The position numbers and the translations under genes are program-made. Below are positions 9,240 through 17,007 of a DNA stretch of 64,000 bases, in pieces. Source of the stretch: Rhizonema sp. PD37. Lineage in GTDB: Bacteria > Cyanobacteriota > Cyanobacteriia > Cyanobacteriales > Nostocaceae. Position 1 is the first letter of the stretch. Every line of letters begins with the position of its first letter. A model generated the notes under the pieces. It did not search any database and was not told where the DNA came from. It was given only the letters and a program-made list of their open reading frames with translations. The stretch lies in assembly GCA_029379215.1 (NCBI GenBank), contig JAQYWO010000010.1:1-64000 (forward strand). The letters are read 5' to 3'.

Positions 9240-9269
9240 TTGAAAAACCTGAATAATTCGTCGTATTAT
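9240..9269 (+). promoter_or_regulatory. Putative sigma70 promoter of the O-methyltransferase gene
   Basis: TTGAAA (9240-9245), an 18-base spacer, then TATTAT (9264-9269), 35 bases before the ATG at 9305. The minus strand of the same spot carries a perfect TATAAT (9270-9265) that could serve the TetR gene, so one bound repressor could cover both promoters. No clean operator palindrome was found. Confidence 0.4.
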
Positions 9270-9304
9270 AGCACGAGTACACGATCAACTAAAAAGAGAC
9301 CTGC

Positions 9305-9970
9305 ATGACTACCCTGACAACTAAACCGCTCGCACCCCTGCTGGATCGCCTGTTCGAGGAGGCGAAGGCGTCATCGCCGGAGACGAACTCTGCCTTCGCC
9401 GATTTTTCATCCGAAGAGCGGGCGCGACTGATGCGGAGCAAGACCGATTACCTCAACTTCTACGGGCACCTGAAAGATTTTCCGCTGGCTGTCTCACGAG
9501 AAACCGGCACGCTGCTCTACATGCTGGCGCGAGGCAGCAGAGCGCGAATGATCGTTGAGTTCGGAACCTCGTTCGGCATCTCGACCCTCCATCTCGCCGC
9601 AGCGCTGCGGGATAATGGCGGTGGCCGCCTGATCACCAGCGAGTTTGAGCCGTCGAAAGTGGCGCGGGCGAGAGAGAATCTGACCATCAGCGGTCTAATC
9701 GACCTGGTGGAGTTTCGAGAGGGAGATGCCCTGCAGACGCTGAGCGTCAATCTCCCTGAAACGGTTGACCTGCTTCTGCTTGACGGTGCAAAGGCGCTCT
9801 ATCCCAATATCCTCGACTTGGTAGAGTATCGCCTCAGGCCGGGCGCATTCATCGTCGCCGACAACGCCGATTATAGCCCTGAGTACCTGGAGCGCGTGCG
9901 TTTGCCTGAAAAGGGCTACCTATCGACGCCATTCGGCGACGACGTCGAGTTGTCTATGCGGATCGGCTAA
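9305..9970 (+). CDS. Class I SAM-dependent O-methyltransferase
   Basis: 221 aa. The Rossmann-type SAM site is visible at about residue 77 (MIVEFGTSFGISTLHLA), followed by an acidic motif II (LITSEFEP) and LLLLDGAK, the metal/substrate region of catechol-type O-methyltransferases. The substrate is unknown. It is divergent from the TetR gene (shared 84-bp spacer), likely its regulatory partner, and has the same foreign GC-rich composition. The NRPS cluster is 6 kb away with unrelated genes between, so I see no reason to link them. Confidence 0.85.
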   Translation: MTTLTTKPLAPLLDRLFEEAKASSPETNSAFADFSSEERARLMRSKTDYLNFYGHLKDFPLAVSRETGTLLYMLARGSRARMIVEFGTSFGISTLHLAAALRDNGGGRLITSEFEPSKVARARENLTISGLIDLVEFREGDALQTLSVNLPETVDLLLLDGAKALYPNILDLVEYRLRPGAFIVADNADYSPEYLERVRLPEKGYLSTPFGDDVELSMRIG

Positions 9971-10007
9971 CGTAAATGTCATCTACAGGCATATACCGGA
10001 TTAACCC

Positions 10008-10069
10008 TATATTGCTACAAACTTTACTCTGTCTACTTTTTAGCCTTGTTTTTATGTCGAACTCAGGTT
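10008..10069 (+). repeat. ~60-bp dispersed repeat, copy B
   Basis: TATTGCTACAA, GTCTACTTTT, a T-rich stretch and TGTCGAACTCAGGT align with copies A (8472) and C (13530). Direct orientation relative to A; together they bound the 1.5-kb GC-rich pair. Confidence 0.6.
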
Positions 10070-10172
10070 TCCGTGATAACTCCTTGTGACAGTCGAGGGT
10101 GCGAAATGTGGGGTTGAAAAAATTCAAATTTCCTTCAAATACTAGCTTGACAAGGAAAAAGCTTAGAGTAAA

Positions 10173-11642
10173 CTAGTAAACTAAACGGTTTTTTAAACCA
10201 GAATCATCGCTAATACGCTCCAAAATTTCTTGAGTCACTCGTTCGGCTGATTCCAAAGCTGATTCCATGCCAGGAGTTGCGATCGCCGTATGTTCCCCAG
10301 CAAAGTGAATTCGCTGCCAAGGTTTCGCCATCTGGTGTTGAAAGCGGCGGATTTGTCCGGGAGCAAAGTAGGAATAAGCACCTTGAGAAAACGGATCGTT
10401 TCCCCAGGAAACAACACGCTCTATCTCCACATTTCCCTTCGTCGCAGGGCGAATTCGACTTAATTCCGAGATGACTAATTTCTTGGCTGCATCTAAATTC
10501 AGCGCATCCAACTTTTTTGCTCTTGTGCCAGTTGCCCAGCAAACCAAACTTTGTAGTCGTCCGGAAGCATCTCGAATTGGCAGTATACTCTCAATTAACG
10601 AATCTGTCCACATCTTTGGTGGGTAGCCGTCATTCTCCCAAAAGGGAGCGCGAATCTTCAGGCAAATCTGCGTGACAGCCGTGTAGGGCAATTCCTGTAC
10701 TGCCTCTGCCTGTAAGCTTTGCAGGGGAGGAGTTATGTTTACCCTTCGTAATACGGAAAAGGGTAAAGTGACGACTGCATAATCAGCTTGATACTTAGAA
10801 CCATCAGAGCAGCGAACTTCCACTCCGACGTTATTGGAATTGATAGCTTGTACCACTTTGTGAGTCTGCACAGGAGAGAGCAAAGATGCTGCCATCTTTT
10901 CTGGCAAATAACTGTTACCACCTTGTACATGTGCAAGTCTTTTACTGGGAAACTTAGAGCGTAAGTCATTTCGCAATGCCCATAAAGTAGAAGTCGTCTC
11001 CAAGCTGTTCGTGCGGGAACCAGAATCGCAACTTATCAAGCGCAAAGCTTCTGTTGAGGCTCCTTGAGTGCGAAGATACTTATCCAAAGGGATGTCTAGG
11101 GAAAAATGGTTTGGCTTGATCCAGGCTGTTGCGTTTTCTAAAATCTTTGAAGAGTGAAGATAATGTGCTAGCAAATGTGATGGTATTATACTGTGTTCTT
11201 TTTTTGTCAATCTGTTAGCTGTGGATGTTGCCCAGTTTTGCGGCAACACAGCTTGCCCTCTAATATTGAGTAGTATTTTCCGCTCGCTAACTTTGGCTGG
11301 TTCTACAGCCACTTGCAAGGAATTGGCTAAATTTAACAGACGGTGGTATTTCTCAGTGAATATCTGTCCGCCAACATCTGGTTTGCCGGGTAGATCTGTG
11401 AGGGTATGAATACGCCCCCCGACGCGATCGCGAGCTTCCAGAACAGTCACCGAAAGCCCTTGTGCTTCTAACAGCAAAGCCGTATATAATCCAGAAAGAC
11501 CAGCACCCAATACGAGAACGGAAGTCGATTTACTATGTCTGGGAATGACTTGGTCGCAAGCCTGTGCTAAAATTAGAGTGCCTAAAGTAGATTGGCTTAA
11601 CCTCCATAAAAATTCACGACGCTGCCAAACTCTAGTAGTCAT
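10173..11642 (-). CDS. FAD-dependent amine oxidase, Tat-type signal
   Basis: 489 aa. The N-terminus has twin arginines in RREFLWRLSQ followed by a hydrophobic stretch ending LILAQAC, so a Tat signal, possibly a lipoprotein type, is likely. The FAD-binding Rossmann fold follows at ~residues 42-75: VLVLGAGLSGLYTALLLEAQG, then LEARDRVGGRIHT. The C-terminal FAD contact is HFAGEHTA, then GMESALESAERV, as in monoamine/L-amino-acid oxidases and polyamine oxidases. It would oxidise an amine or amino acid in the periplasm with release of H2O2 and ammonia. The substrate cannot be told from sequence. Monocistronic. Confidence 0.85.
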   Translation of the reverse strand: MTTRVWQRREFLWRLSQSTLGTLILAQACDQVIPRHSKSTSVLVLGAGLSGLYTALLLEAQGLSVTVLEARDRVGGRIHTLTDLPGKPDVGGQIFTEKYHRLLNLANSLQVAVEPAKVSERKILLNIRGQAVLPQNWATSTANRLTKKEHSIIPSHLLAHYLHSSKILENATAWIKPNHFSLDIPLDKYLRTQGASTEALRLISCDSGSRTNSLETTSTLWALRNDLRSKFPSKRLAHVQGGNSYLPEKMAASLLSPVQTHKVVQAINSNNVGVEVRCSDGSKYQADYAVVTLPFSVLRRVNITPPLQSLQAEAVQELPYTAVTQICLKIRAPFWENDGYPPKMWTDSLIESILPIRDASGRLQSLVCWATGTRAKKLDALNLDAAKKLVISELSRIRPATKGNVEIERVVSWGNDPFSQGAYSYFAPGQIRRFQHQMAKPWQRIHFAGEHTAIATPGMESALESAERVTQEILERISDDSGLKNRLVY

Positions 11643-12095
11643 GCTTCGTTAAGGATTGTGTTGTGTTTGGAAGGATGCAACCCTATTATCAAGAACAAAA
11701 GCGATCGCTCTTATTCTTGTACTATTGCTTTAGGTTAAAAATAACCTTTGATAACTGACAAAAAAGTATTCAACTTAGCTACGATAATCGCGCTTGTACA
11801 AGGTTGGGAGAAACGACTTTTTGTTTATGGTAATTTCTGGTAACTGGCAAGATTGGTTAACTGTATCTGCTTATCTCTTCGTGGGTGTCTTCATTGTGTG
11901 GCGCGTGCTTGGAACGGAGAAAGAAAAATGAACAGGAACTCAAGAATGGTTTCGTCAGAAGTTGCAACTTGAGCGATCGCTTCGATGTTAGTATCCGCGA
12001 ATTCGTTGAAAAGGTTGCCGACTTCTTCTGTGTATTTGGGAAGTGGCTTTTTCGGTGAGGGTTCCGAGGTTGGCTTCTGTAGTCTGTAGAATATT
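11643..12095. other. Intergenic with one possible small ORF
   Basis: Apart from the 34-codon frame at 11827-11931 (separate entry), nothing is firmly assigned. On the minus strand, 11945-12080 contains a short frame (TEEVGNLFNEFADTNIEAIAQ) that looks protein-like but has no recognisable relatives or clear boundaries. Confidence 0.3.
11827..11931 (+). CDS. Possible 34-aa single-pass membrane peptide
   Basis: ATG at 11827, TGA at 11929. Translation: MVISGNWQDW, then a ~20-residue hydrophobic segment (LTVSAYLFVGVFIVWRVLG), then TEKEK. A polar N-tail, one membrane helix and a charged C-tail are the form of small thylakoid or cytoplasmic-membrane peptides, but it matches none of the photosystem or cytochrome small subunits I can recall. 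A GGGAG lies 15 bases upstream, too far for a good ribosome site. Confidence 0.3.
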   Translation: MVISGNWQDWLTVSAYLFVGVFIVWRVLGTEKEK

Positions 12096-12428
12096 GTGTG
12101 TGTTCCTCTAAATGTTGTATCTGCGGCAGTTGCTGTAAATGGTGCTACAAGTACAATTACTGGAGTGGGAACTATTGCGAATGCAATGTCTATGAATGAC
12201 GGTGACTTCGGGAGCAACTATGAAAAAAGAGGTAGAAAAGGAGAAAGCTTTAGAGGAGGTTCCAAAAAAGACCGAGACAAATGGTATGGATATAATGATA
12301 AAAACTTTCAAAGATGGTGGCATCGGGAAGGAAAAGAACAATTTGGGTGAAAAGACATTGATGATGCACAGCAAGCACAAGAAGCTTATGAATATTGGGA
12401 ATCAATAGGAAAACCAACTATAAAATAA
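12096..12428 (+). pseudogene. Polymorphic-toxin C-terminal domain, remnant with internal stop
   Basis: A hydrophobic Ala/Gly/Thr-rich stretch (VVSAAVAVNGATSTITGVGTI) of the kind that precedes toxin tips in polymorphic toxins is followed by KKDRDKWYGYNDKNFQRWWHR and GKEQFG. A TGA at 12348-12350 interrupts the frame, which then continues unchanged with KDIDDAQQAQEAYEYWESIGKP to TAA 12426. A Gly-to-stop change explains the break. The gene body upstream is gone. Twenty-four bases later starts a HEAT-repeat protein, a known class of immunity or accessory protein. I do not recognise the toxin activity; the Trp/His-rich core suggests a nuclease but that is a guess. Confidence 0.5.
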
Positions 12429-12452
12429 TGTGGATAACATAGGGGTATAATT

Positions 12453-12995
12453 ATGACATTAAGTAGCACACACTACCAAAAATATGTAGACCAACTTCAT
12501 TCACACAATCGTGATTTAGTGATTAAAGCAGCTCACGCACTTGGCGATCTAGGAGATCGCAGAGCAGTGCCAATTTTAATAGAGATGCTTCAAAAAACTA
12601 ACCAGCCAGCAATTCGTAATGCAGCAGCTGTAGGATTACGTGAATTAGGAGATGAAAGGGCACTTAATCCTATAGTCTCACTTATTAATGACCCAATAAC
12701 AGAAAGTAATCGAGGTACTTTAATCTATGCTTTAGAAGGATTTAATTGTCGTCAGTTTTTACCATTTTTAGTAGAACTTGTAATTACAGGTAATTTTGAA
12801 GTCAGTCATCAAGCCTTTTCAGTAATTGAGTCAATAGATGTAAAAATAGATTCAGAAACTTTAAATATTTGTGTTCAAAAAGTAAAGAATGCTTTACTAG
12901 AAAATGATGTAAAAGCTGATTTATTAGAAGATTTAATAGATTTATTGCATGAGATGCACGCTTCGATGAGCAACAGTGACGAATTAGAAGATTAG
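12453..12995 (+). CDS. HEAT-repeat protein, probable immunity protein
   Basis: 180 aa made of HEAT/PBS-lyase-type repeats: NRDLVIKAAHALGDLGDRRAVP, then QPAIRNAAAVGLRELGDERALNPI, then two more divergent helical pairs, and an acidic C-tail (MHASMSNSDELED). HEAT solenoids bind proteins. The phycobilin-lyase branch has similar repeats, but this one is short and single-domain. It lies 24 bases behind a toxin-tip remnant, suggesting it was the neutralising partner and outlived the toxin, which is inference from position. Confidence 0.7.
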   Translation: MTLSSTHYQKYVDQLHSHNRDLVIKAAHALGDLGDRRAVPILIEMLQKTNQPAIRNAAAVGLRELGDERALNPIVSLINDPITESNRGTLIYALEGFNCRQFLPFLVELVITGNFEVSHQAFSVIESIDVKIDSETLNICVQKVKNALLENDVKADLLEDLIDLLHEMHASMSNSDELED

Positions 12996-13166
12996 CATAA
13001 GGAACTCCAGCCAGTGTCAAACAACTGGTAGAGAAGATAAGGTAGCATATAAAGCAGTCAGAACGAACGACGTACCCCTCCTTTCTACGCAAGCGTGACA
13101 AGTAGCGTCTCGCTCCAGTTGGAGCGTCGGAACGAGCGTTACAAGGGAGGGTAGGCTTTAAACCCC
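12996..13166. other. Intergenic with short palindromic repeat
   Basis: 13080-13145 contains ACGCAAGCGTGACAAGTAGCGT and CTCGCTCCAGTTGGAGCG-type self-complementary pieces, typical of short dispersed palindromes of cyanobacteria. No gene. Confidence 0.35.
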
Positions 13167-13444
13167 AGCCCTTTCAACGCGAACAAAAGTACTATAAAAT
13201 CAAAGGCTGAAACCCCATCCCAGACTGAAGCCAAAAATGACACTTCTCAGCTATCGATGATTTTTATGCGATTGGGCTAAAGCCCAGTGCGCTTCGCGCA
13301 ATCGCAGATTAAAAACGGTCAATTTATTGTCTCCTGAATTGAGCATTTTTTTGGAGAATATCCCGTAAGTCTGATTGTGTAAGGGTTGATTAGGCGTGTA
13401 TTTTTGGAGTTAAATATAGTACTTTTGAAAGCGTTGAAAGGGCT
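13167..13444. mobile_element. MITE-like element, 278 bp
   Basis: Ends AGCCCTTTCAACGC (13167-13180) and its exact complement at 13431-13444. The terminal repeat extends to about 31 bp when the adjoining CAAAAGTACTATA is included. Outside, CTTTAAAC occurs on both sides (left at 13156, right at 13447), compatible with a degenerate ~10-bp target duplication. The inside has no ORF but includes GGGCTAAAGCCCA and GCGCTTCGCGC palindromes. It shares its tip with the element at 36589-36721. Confidence 0.6.
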
Positions 13445-13529
13445 GCCTTTAAACTCACCCCGCAGATGAAAGTGCCTAAATTACACATATTCTCATTTAC
13501 AAAAGCTTATTGACATAAAATTAAATAAC

Positions 13530-13592
13530 CCTGTATTGCTACAAGGTTTAATTTGTCTAGTTTTCAGAGTTTTGTTCACTTCAATCTCAGGT
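13530..13592 (+). repeat. ~60-bp dispersed repeat, copy C
   Basis: CTGTATTGCTACAA, TTTGTCTAGTTTT and ATCTCAGGTGAAACC align with copies at 8472 and 10008 in the same orientation. It is the most diverged copy, and no gene is attached to it. Confidence 0.5.
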
Positions 13593-13780
13593 GAAACCAG
13601 TATTCAACTTGAGCAAATGTTAGAAGAGGTACAAGCCCCCGAATTTATTTAGAAAAAAACGAAGATTCGTCTCCTTGACACATAGTGTACTCTGCTCAAG
13701 GAGTCTTTATTGAAATCCCCGCGCGTTTATTTGTCGGGATGCATTTTGAGTTTCCTGGTTCCAAATGTGTTAGTACTCTT
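13593..13780. other. Intergenic, nothing recognised
   Basis: No coding frame. A short inverted match (TCTCCTTGACACATAG ... CTCAAGGAGTC, 13668-13705) could be a weak hairpin behind the minus-strand gene at 13781-14131. Confidence 0.3.
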
Positions 13781-14131
13781 TTATTCTTGAGATTCCTCAG
13801 CAGTTGGTTGTAACTCGTCGTTTTCTGGCTCTGCTTTGACTTCTTTGGGTTTCAGTTTAGCAGGTTTCGGACCACGCGCAAGGGCAGGATTAACCTGTTG
13901 CCTTACTTCGTCCGTATTTTTAGACTTTTTACCTTTATTCGATGAGCGTTCGTTCGAGCGTTCGTTTGAGCGTTCGTTGTTTCTTTTTGTGATTTTAGGT
14001 TTGGATTCTACAGAAGGCATAGAATCTAAGTTTTCAGAACTTTTGTCAGTATCGACTTTTAACTGAAGTTCAGAGTTGTCAGTATCGACTTTTAACTGAC
14101 GTTCCGATTTCTTGATTGGGCGTTCTACCAT
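13781..14131 (-). CDS. Hypothetical disordered, charged protein with internal repeats
   Basis: 116 aa, no recognisable family. It is strongly charged and without hydrophobic core: Lys/Arg-rich in the middle (residues ~45-75) and Glu-rich at the C-end (KAEPENDELQPTAEESQE). Two internal duplications are visible: LKVDTD[NK]S occurs twice (residues 13-31) and NERS four times in succession (residues ~52-67), the latter with DNA-level tandem repeats. This looks like an intrinsically disordered protein. The in-frame repeats and clean ATG support a real gene. Confidence 0.5.
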   Translation of the reverse strand: MVERPIKKSERQLKVDTDNSELQLKVDTDKSSENLDSMPSVESKPKITKRNNERSNERSNERSSNKGKKSKNTDEVRQQVNPALARGPKPAKLKPKEVKAEPENDELQPTAEESQE

Positions 14132-14268
14132 TGTTAAGTTATGTTAATTTACTTCTATAATATATCGTTTGACGAATACTCCCCACAGTCTGTTTTAGAG
14201 TACTATAAAATGGAGACAAAGTTTAACAAAAGTTTAGTGAAAGCTTTAGAGTCTTTCAGGTTTAAGGG

Positions 14269-15669
14269 ATGGACGAAACACTAAAATATGCATCTTCGCA
14301 AACACCAAAGCCTGAAATCGGTTCTGTAACAAAGCGATCGCTAAGTGATAGATACGCAGCAGGAAAAGCTCTGCGCGAGAGTATCCCGCGTTCCTCTCAT
14401 AGTAAATGGAGTCCTCTGACCTCGCGACTCGATCCCATCACTTTATTAGAAACCTCCAACCAAGAACGGGTGCCTAAATTGGTACCGATCCGCTATAGTC
14501 GGATGCTAAAGTCACCATTCACCTTCCTGAGGGGAGCCGCAATTATCATGGCGACTGACTTGGCAACAACCCCGACGACAGATATTCGAGTACAGGCGTG
14601 TGGAGACTGTCACTTACTTAACTTCGGTGGCTATGGGACACCAGAACGCAACATCGTTTTTGATGTCAACGATTTTGACGAAACGTTAAGCGCTCCCTGG
14701 GAATGGGATCTCAAACGTCTGGCAACAAGCGTTGTCATTGCAGGTCGTTATATCAAAGTTTCGGCGAAGAACTGTGAGTCTGCAGCACGAGCAACTGTAC
14801 GCTCTTACCAAGAACACATTGCTAAGTACGCCCAAATGAGTGCTTTAGAAGTATGGTACTCGCGCATTGATGCTGAGGTTTTGCGTGATTTTACGCGCCA
14901 TATCCCGCACCATCAAAGTACCGACAGATATGTAAATAAACTAACACTTACCTCTGCTCAAGGACTACCAAAGTTTACAGAAGTACACGGTCAGTGGCGA
15001 ATCGCTGATAAACCACCTTTAATGTACCACCTACCACCTGACGATGTGCTGGAAAAAGAGGTGGAGTCAGTCTACCAGCAGTATCGTCAAACTCTACGGG
15101 ATGATTTACAAGTTCTCCTCAATCGCTTTCACTTGGTTGATATTGCTTTTAAGGTAGTGGGAGTTGGTAGTGTTGGCACTCGTTGTGTTGTCGCACTTCT
15201 GATGACAGACGACAATAAACCTTTGTTTCTCCAAATGAAAGAGGCTCGTGCTTCTGTGCTGGAGCCGTATGCAGGCAAAAGCATCTACAATAATCAGGGT
15301 CAACGCATTGTTTCAGGTCAACGCTTGATGCAAGCTGCTAGCGATATGTTCCTTGGTTGGACACGTAGCGAAAGCGGGCACGACTTTTATGTCCGGCAAT
15401 TGCGAGATATGAAAATTGCCGTTGATATTGAGGATTTGTCTGCCTCTCAACTCATCGGCTACTCAGAATTATGCGGGTGGGCACTTGCTCGTAGCCATGC
15501 CCGCTCTGGAGATTCTGTAACTATTGCTGGCTATCTCGGGAAAAGTGATGTCTTTGAGCAGGCGCTCGCAGACTTTGCGAGCGCTTATGCCAATCAGAAT
15601 GAAAGCGATTACCAGGCACTTGTGGCTGCGGTGAAATCTGGACGGATAAAGGCAGTTGAGGAGAAGTAA
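14269..15669 (+). CDS. DUF2252 family protein (kinase-like fold)
   Basis: 466 aa. DUF2252 hallmarks: RYSRMLKSPFTFLRGAA near residue 77, ACGDCHLLNFGGYGTPERN near 112, FDVNDFDET near 131, WDLKRLATS near 147, then VGVGSVGTRC near 300 and GWALARSHARSGD near 404. The GDCHLLNFG and D.NDFDE blocks resemble the catalytic HGDxHxxN and Asp motifs of aminoglycoside-phosphotransferase-like kinases, so an ATP-dependent phosphotransfer is plausible. The biological role is unknown. It stands ~110 bases before the P450 remnant on the same strand. Confidence 0.85.
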   Translation: MDETLKYASSQTPKPEIGSVTKRSLSDRYAAGKALRESIPRSSHSKWSPLTSRLDPITLLETSNQERVPKLVPIRYSRMLKSPFTFLRGAAIIMATDLATTPTTDIRVQACGDCHLLNFGGYGTPERNIVFDVNDFDETLSAPWEWDLKRLATSVVIAGRYIKVSAKNCESAARATVRSYQEHIAKYAQMSALEVWYSRIDAEVLRDFTRHIPHHQSTDRYVNKLTLTSAQGLPKFTEVHGQWRIADKPPLMYHLPPDDVLEKEVESVYQQYRQTLRDDLQVLLNRFHLVDIAFKVVGVGSVGTRCVVALLMTDDNKPLFLQMKEARASVLEPYAGKSIYNNQGQRIVSGQRLMQAASDMFLGWTRSESGHDFYVRQLRDMKIAVDIEDLSASQLIGYSELCGWALARSHARSGDSVTIAGYLGKSDVFEQALADFASAYANQNESDYQALVAAVKSGRIKAVEEK

Positions 15670-15776
15670 TCTTGATATGTCGTAGATGGGATGTGGTACT
15701 TAGAGTTTCAATAAGTCTATATCTAGCAATTATAAATCATTCATGAGATTTTTAGAAAAAATTAGGAGTATTCATC

Positions 15777-16529
15777 ATGACTACCACAAGAGAAAAACAC
15801 GTAAATAAAAAAGTTAATAAATTACCCGTAGGTCCACGCAATAATCTTTGGGATCAAACGATTTGGGCAATTGTTAACCCAATGGATTGGCTAGAAGCAA
15901 TGGAAACGCGATATGGGGATATTTTTTTAGCACCGCCATTGGCCGGATTTCCCAGCCAAGTTATTATTAGCAATCCTCAAGCAATTCAAGAAATTTTTGC
16001 GGCTAATTCTCACCAGTTTATCTCTGGAGCAGTAAACAAAACTCTACAACCGATTTTAGGGGCAAATTCATTATTACTGCAAGATGGCAAAGAACATTCA
16101 CAAAAACGCAAACTGTTATTGCCTCCCTTTCATGGTGAAAGAATGCGGACTTACGGTCTGTATATGCGTGATATTACTGAAAAAGTAATGAGCAAAATAA
16201 AACCTGGTCAACAGTTTGTGGCTCGCCAAGTGATGCAAGAAATTTCTTTAAACATAATTTTACAGACAATTTTTGGACTCAACGAAGGAGAGCGTTACCA
16301 ACAAATACGGGAAATTCTCAGCGCCATGCTAGATTCTTTTAATAACCCTTTGAGTGTAAGTTTTCTTTTTTTTAAATCTTTACAAGTTAATTTAGGTAAA
16401 CTGACTCCTTGGGGTAATTTTCTCCAGCAAAGAGAAAGACTTAATCAACTCCTTTATCAAGAGATCAGCGATCGCCGCAAAGGATCAGAGAGCAAGCAGT
16501 GTAATTGTCAAAAAAGCTTTACTACATAG
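15777..16529 (+). pseudogene. Cytochrome P450, N-terminal half only
   Basis: 250 codons. Residues 1-235 match the N-terminal half of bacterial class P450s, CYP110-like: LPVGPRNNLWDQ, then the helix-C region LLLQDGKEHSQKRKLLLPPFHGERM. It then diverges at SDRRKG into an unrelated tail. The I-helix oxygen-binding motif, ExxR and the Cys haem-ligand loop are all missing (a full protein is ~450 aa), so it cannot be active. It lies directly before the NRPS genes and was probably a tailoring oxidase of the pathway that was truncated. Confidence 0.8.
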
Positions 16530-16739
16530 GAATTGGAAAATGTGTTTATTGAAACTCAGCAGAGAGTGTGATCGCAGTTCGGGAGGCAACTTTTTGAGTT
16601 TGTTGCTAGGCTATAAATGTACTTCATCCGGTAGAAATCCACTAAAGTGCAGAAGTTGATTTAGTTTGCACTTATATAAAGATCAAGAAGACAAAAAGCT
16701 CATGCTTAACATCCGTTAAGCTTCATCCGGTACAGGGTA
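16530..16739. other. Junction between P450 and NRPS relics
   Basis: No ORF. The motif CTTCATCCGGTA occurs twice (near 16622 and 16722), so this spacer may be a rearrangement scar. Confidence 0.3.
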
Positions 16740-17003
16740 ATGATCACCGAATTAAATTTTGGTCAATGCGATTGTTCTAGTATTCTTCAATTGTGCGTTC
16801 AACTTGTCGAGTACACAATTAATGCGGTGGCATTGGTGTTTGAGGATCAGCAGTTGACTTACCGAAAGTTGAATGAACGTGCCAAAAAAATAGCGTACTA
16901 CCTGCAAGCTCTTGGAGTGGGAACAAAGGTTTTGGTAGGCATGTGTGTAGAGCGCTCCCTGTCTTTCTGGTTTTGTCATCAAGATAGAAAGGTTTTAGGA
17001 TAG
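16740..17003 (+). pseudogene. NRPS adenylation domain, N-terminal fragment
   Basis: Residues ~20-75 read VEYTINAVALVFEDQQLTYRKL, then NERAKKIAYYLQALGVG and VLVGMCVERSLS, the A1-A2 core region of an adenylation domain. After ERSLS the sequence breaks off into FWFCHQDRKVLG and a stop. It is close to but not identical with the start of the A domains downstream, so it is the remains of a lost module or the scar of recombination between A domains. Only ~60 of ~500 residues remain. Confidence 0.75.
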
Positions 17004-17007
17004 TTCA

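Noticed and set aside
9221..9304. TetR operator palindrome between the divergent genes
   Set aside because: GCACGAGT/ACACGA-type partial symmetry is too imperfect to call an operator by eye.
10008..10069. Copy B repeat as a transposon terminal inverted repeat
   Set aside because: All three copies are in the same orientation, and no transposase is attached, so direct repeats are all that can be claimed.
11891..12217. 108-codon minus-strand frame overlapping the toxin remnant
   Set aside because: The part after 12090 mirrors the toxin linker; only ~45 codons look protein-like and no family fits.
13926..13975. Tandem ~12-bp repeats (CGTTCG.GCGTT) as a possible regulatory iteron
   Set aside because: They are the NERS codon repeats of the minus-strand disordered protein.
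16740..17003. Possible separate small gene before the NRPS
   Set aside because: It matches only the A1-A2 part of an adenylation domain and stops abruptly; it cannot fold or act alone, so it is listed as a remnant.
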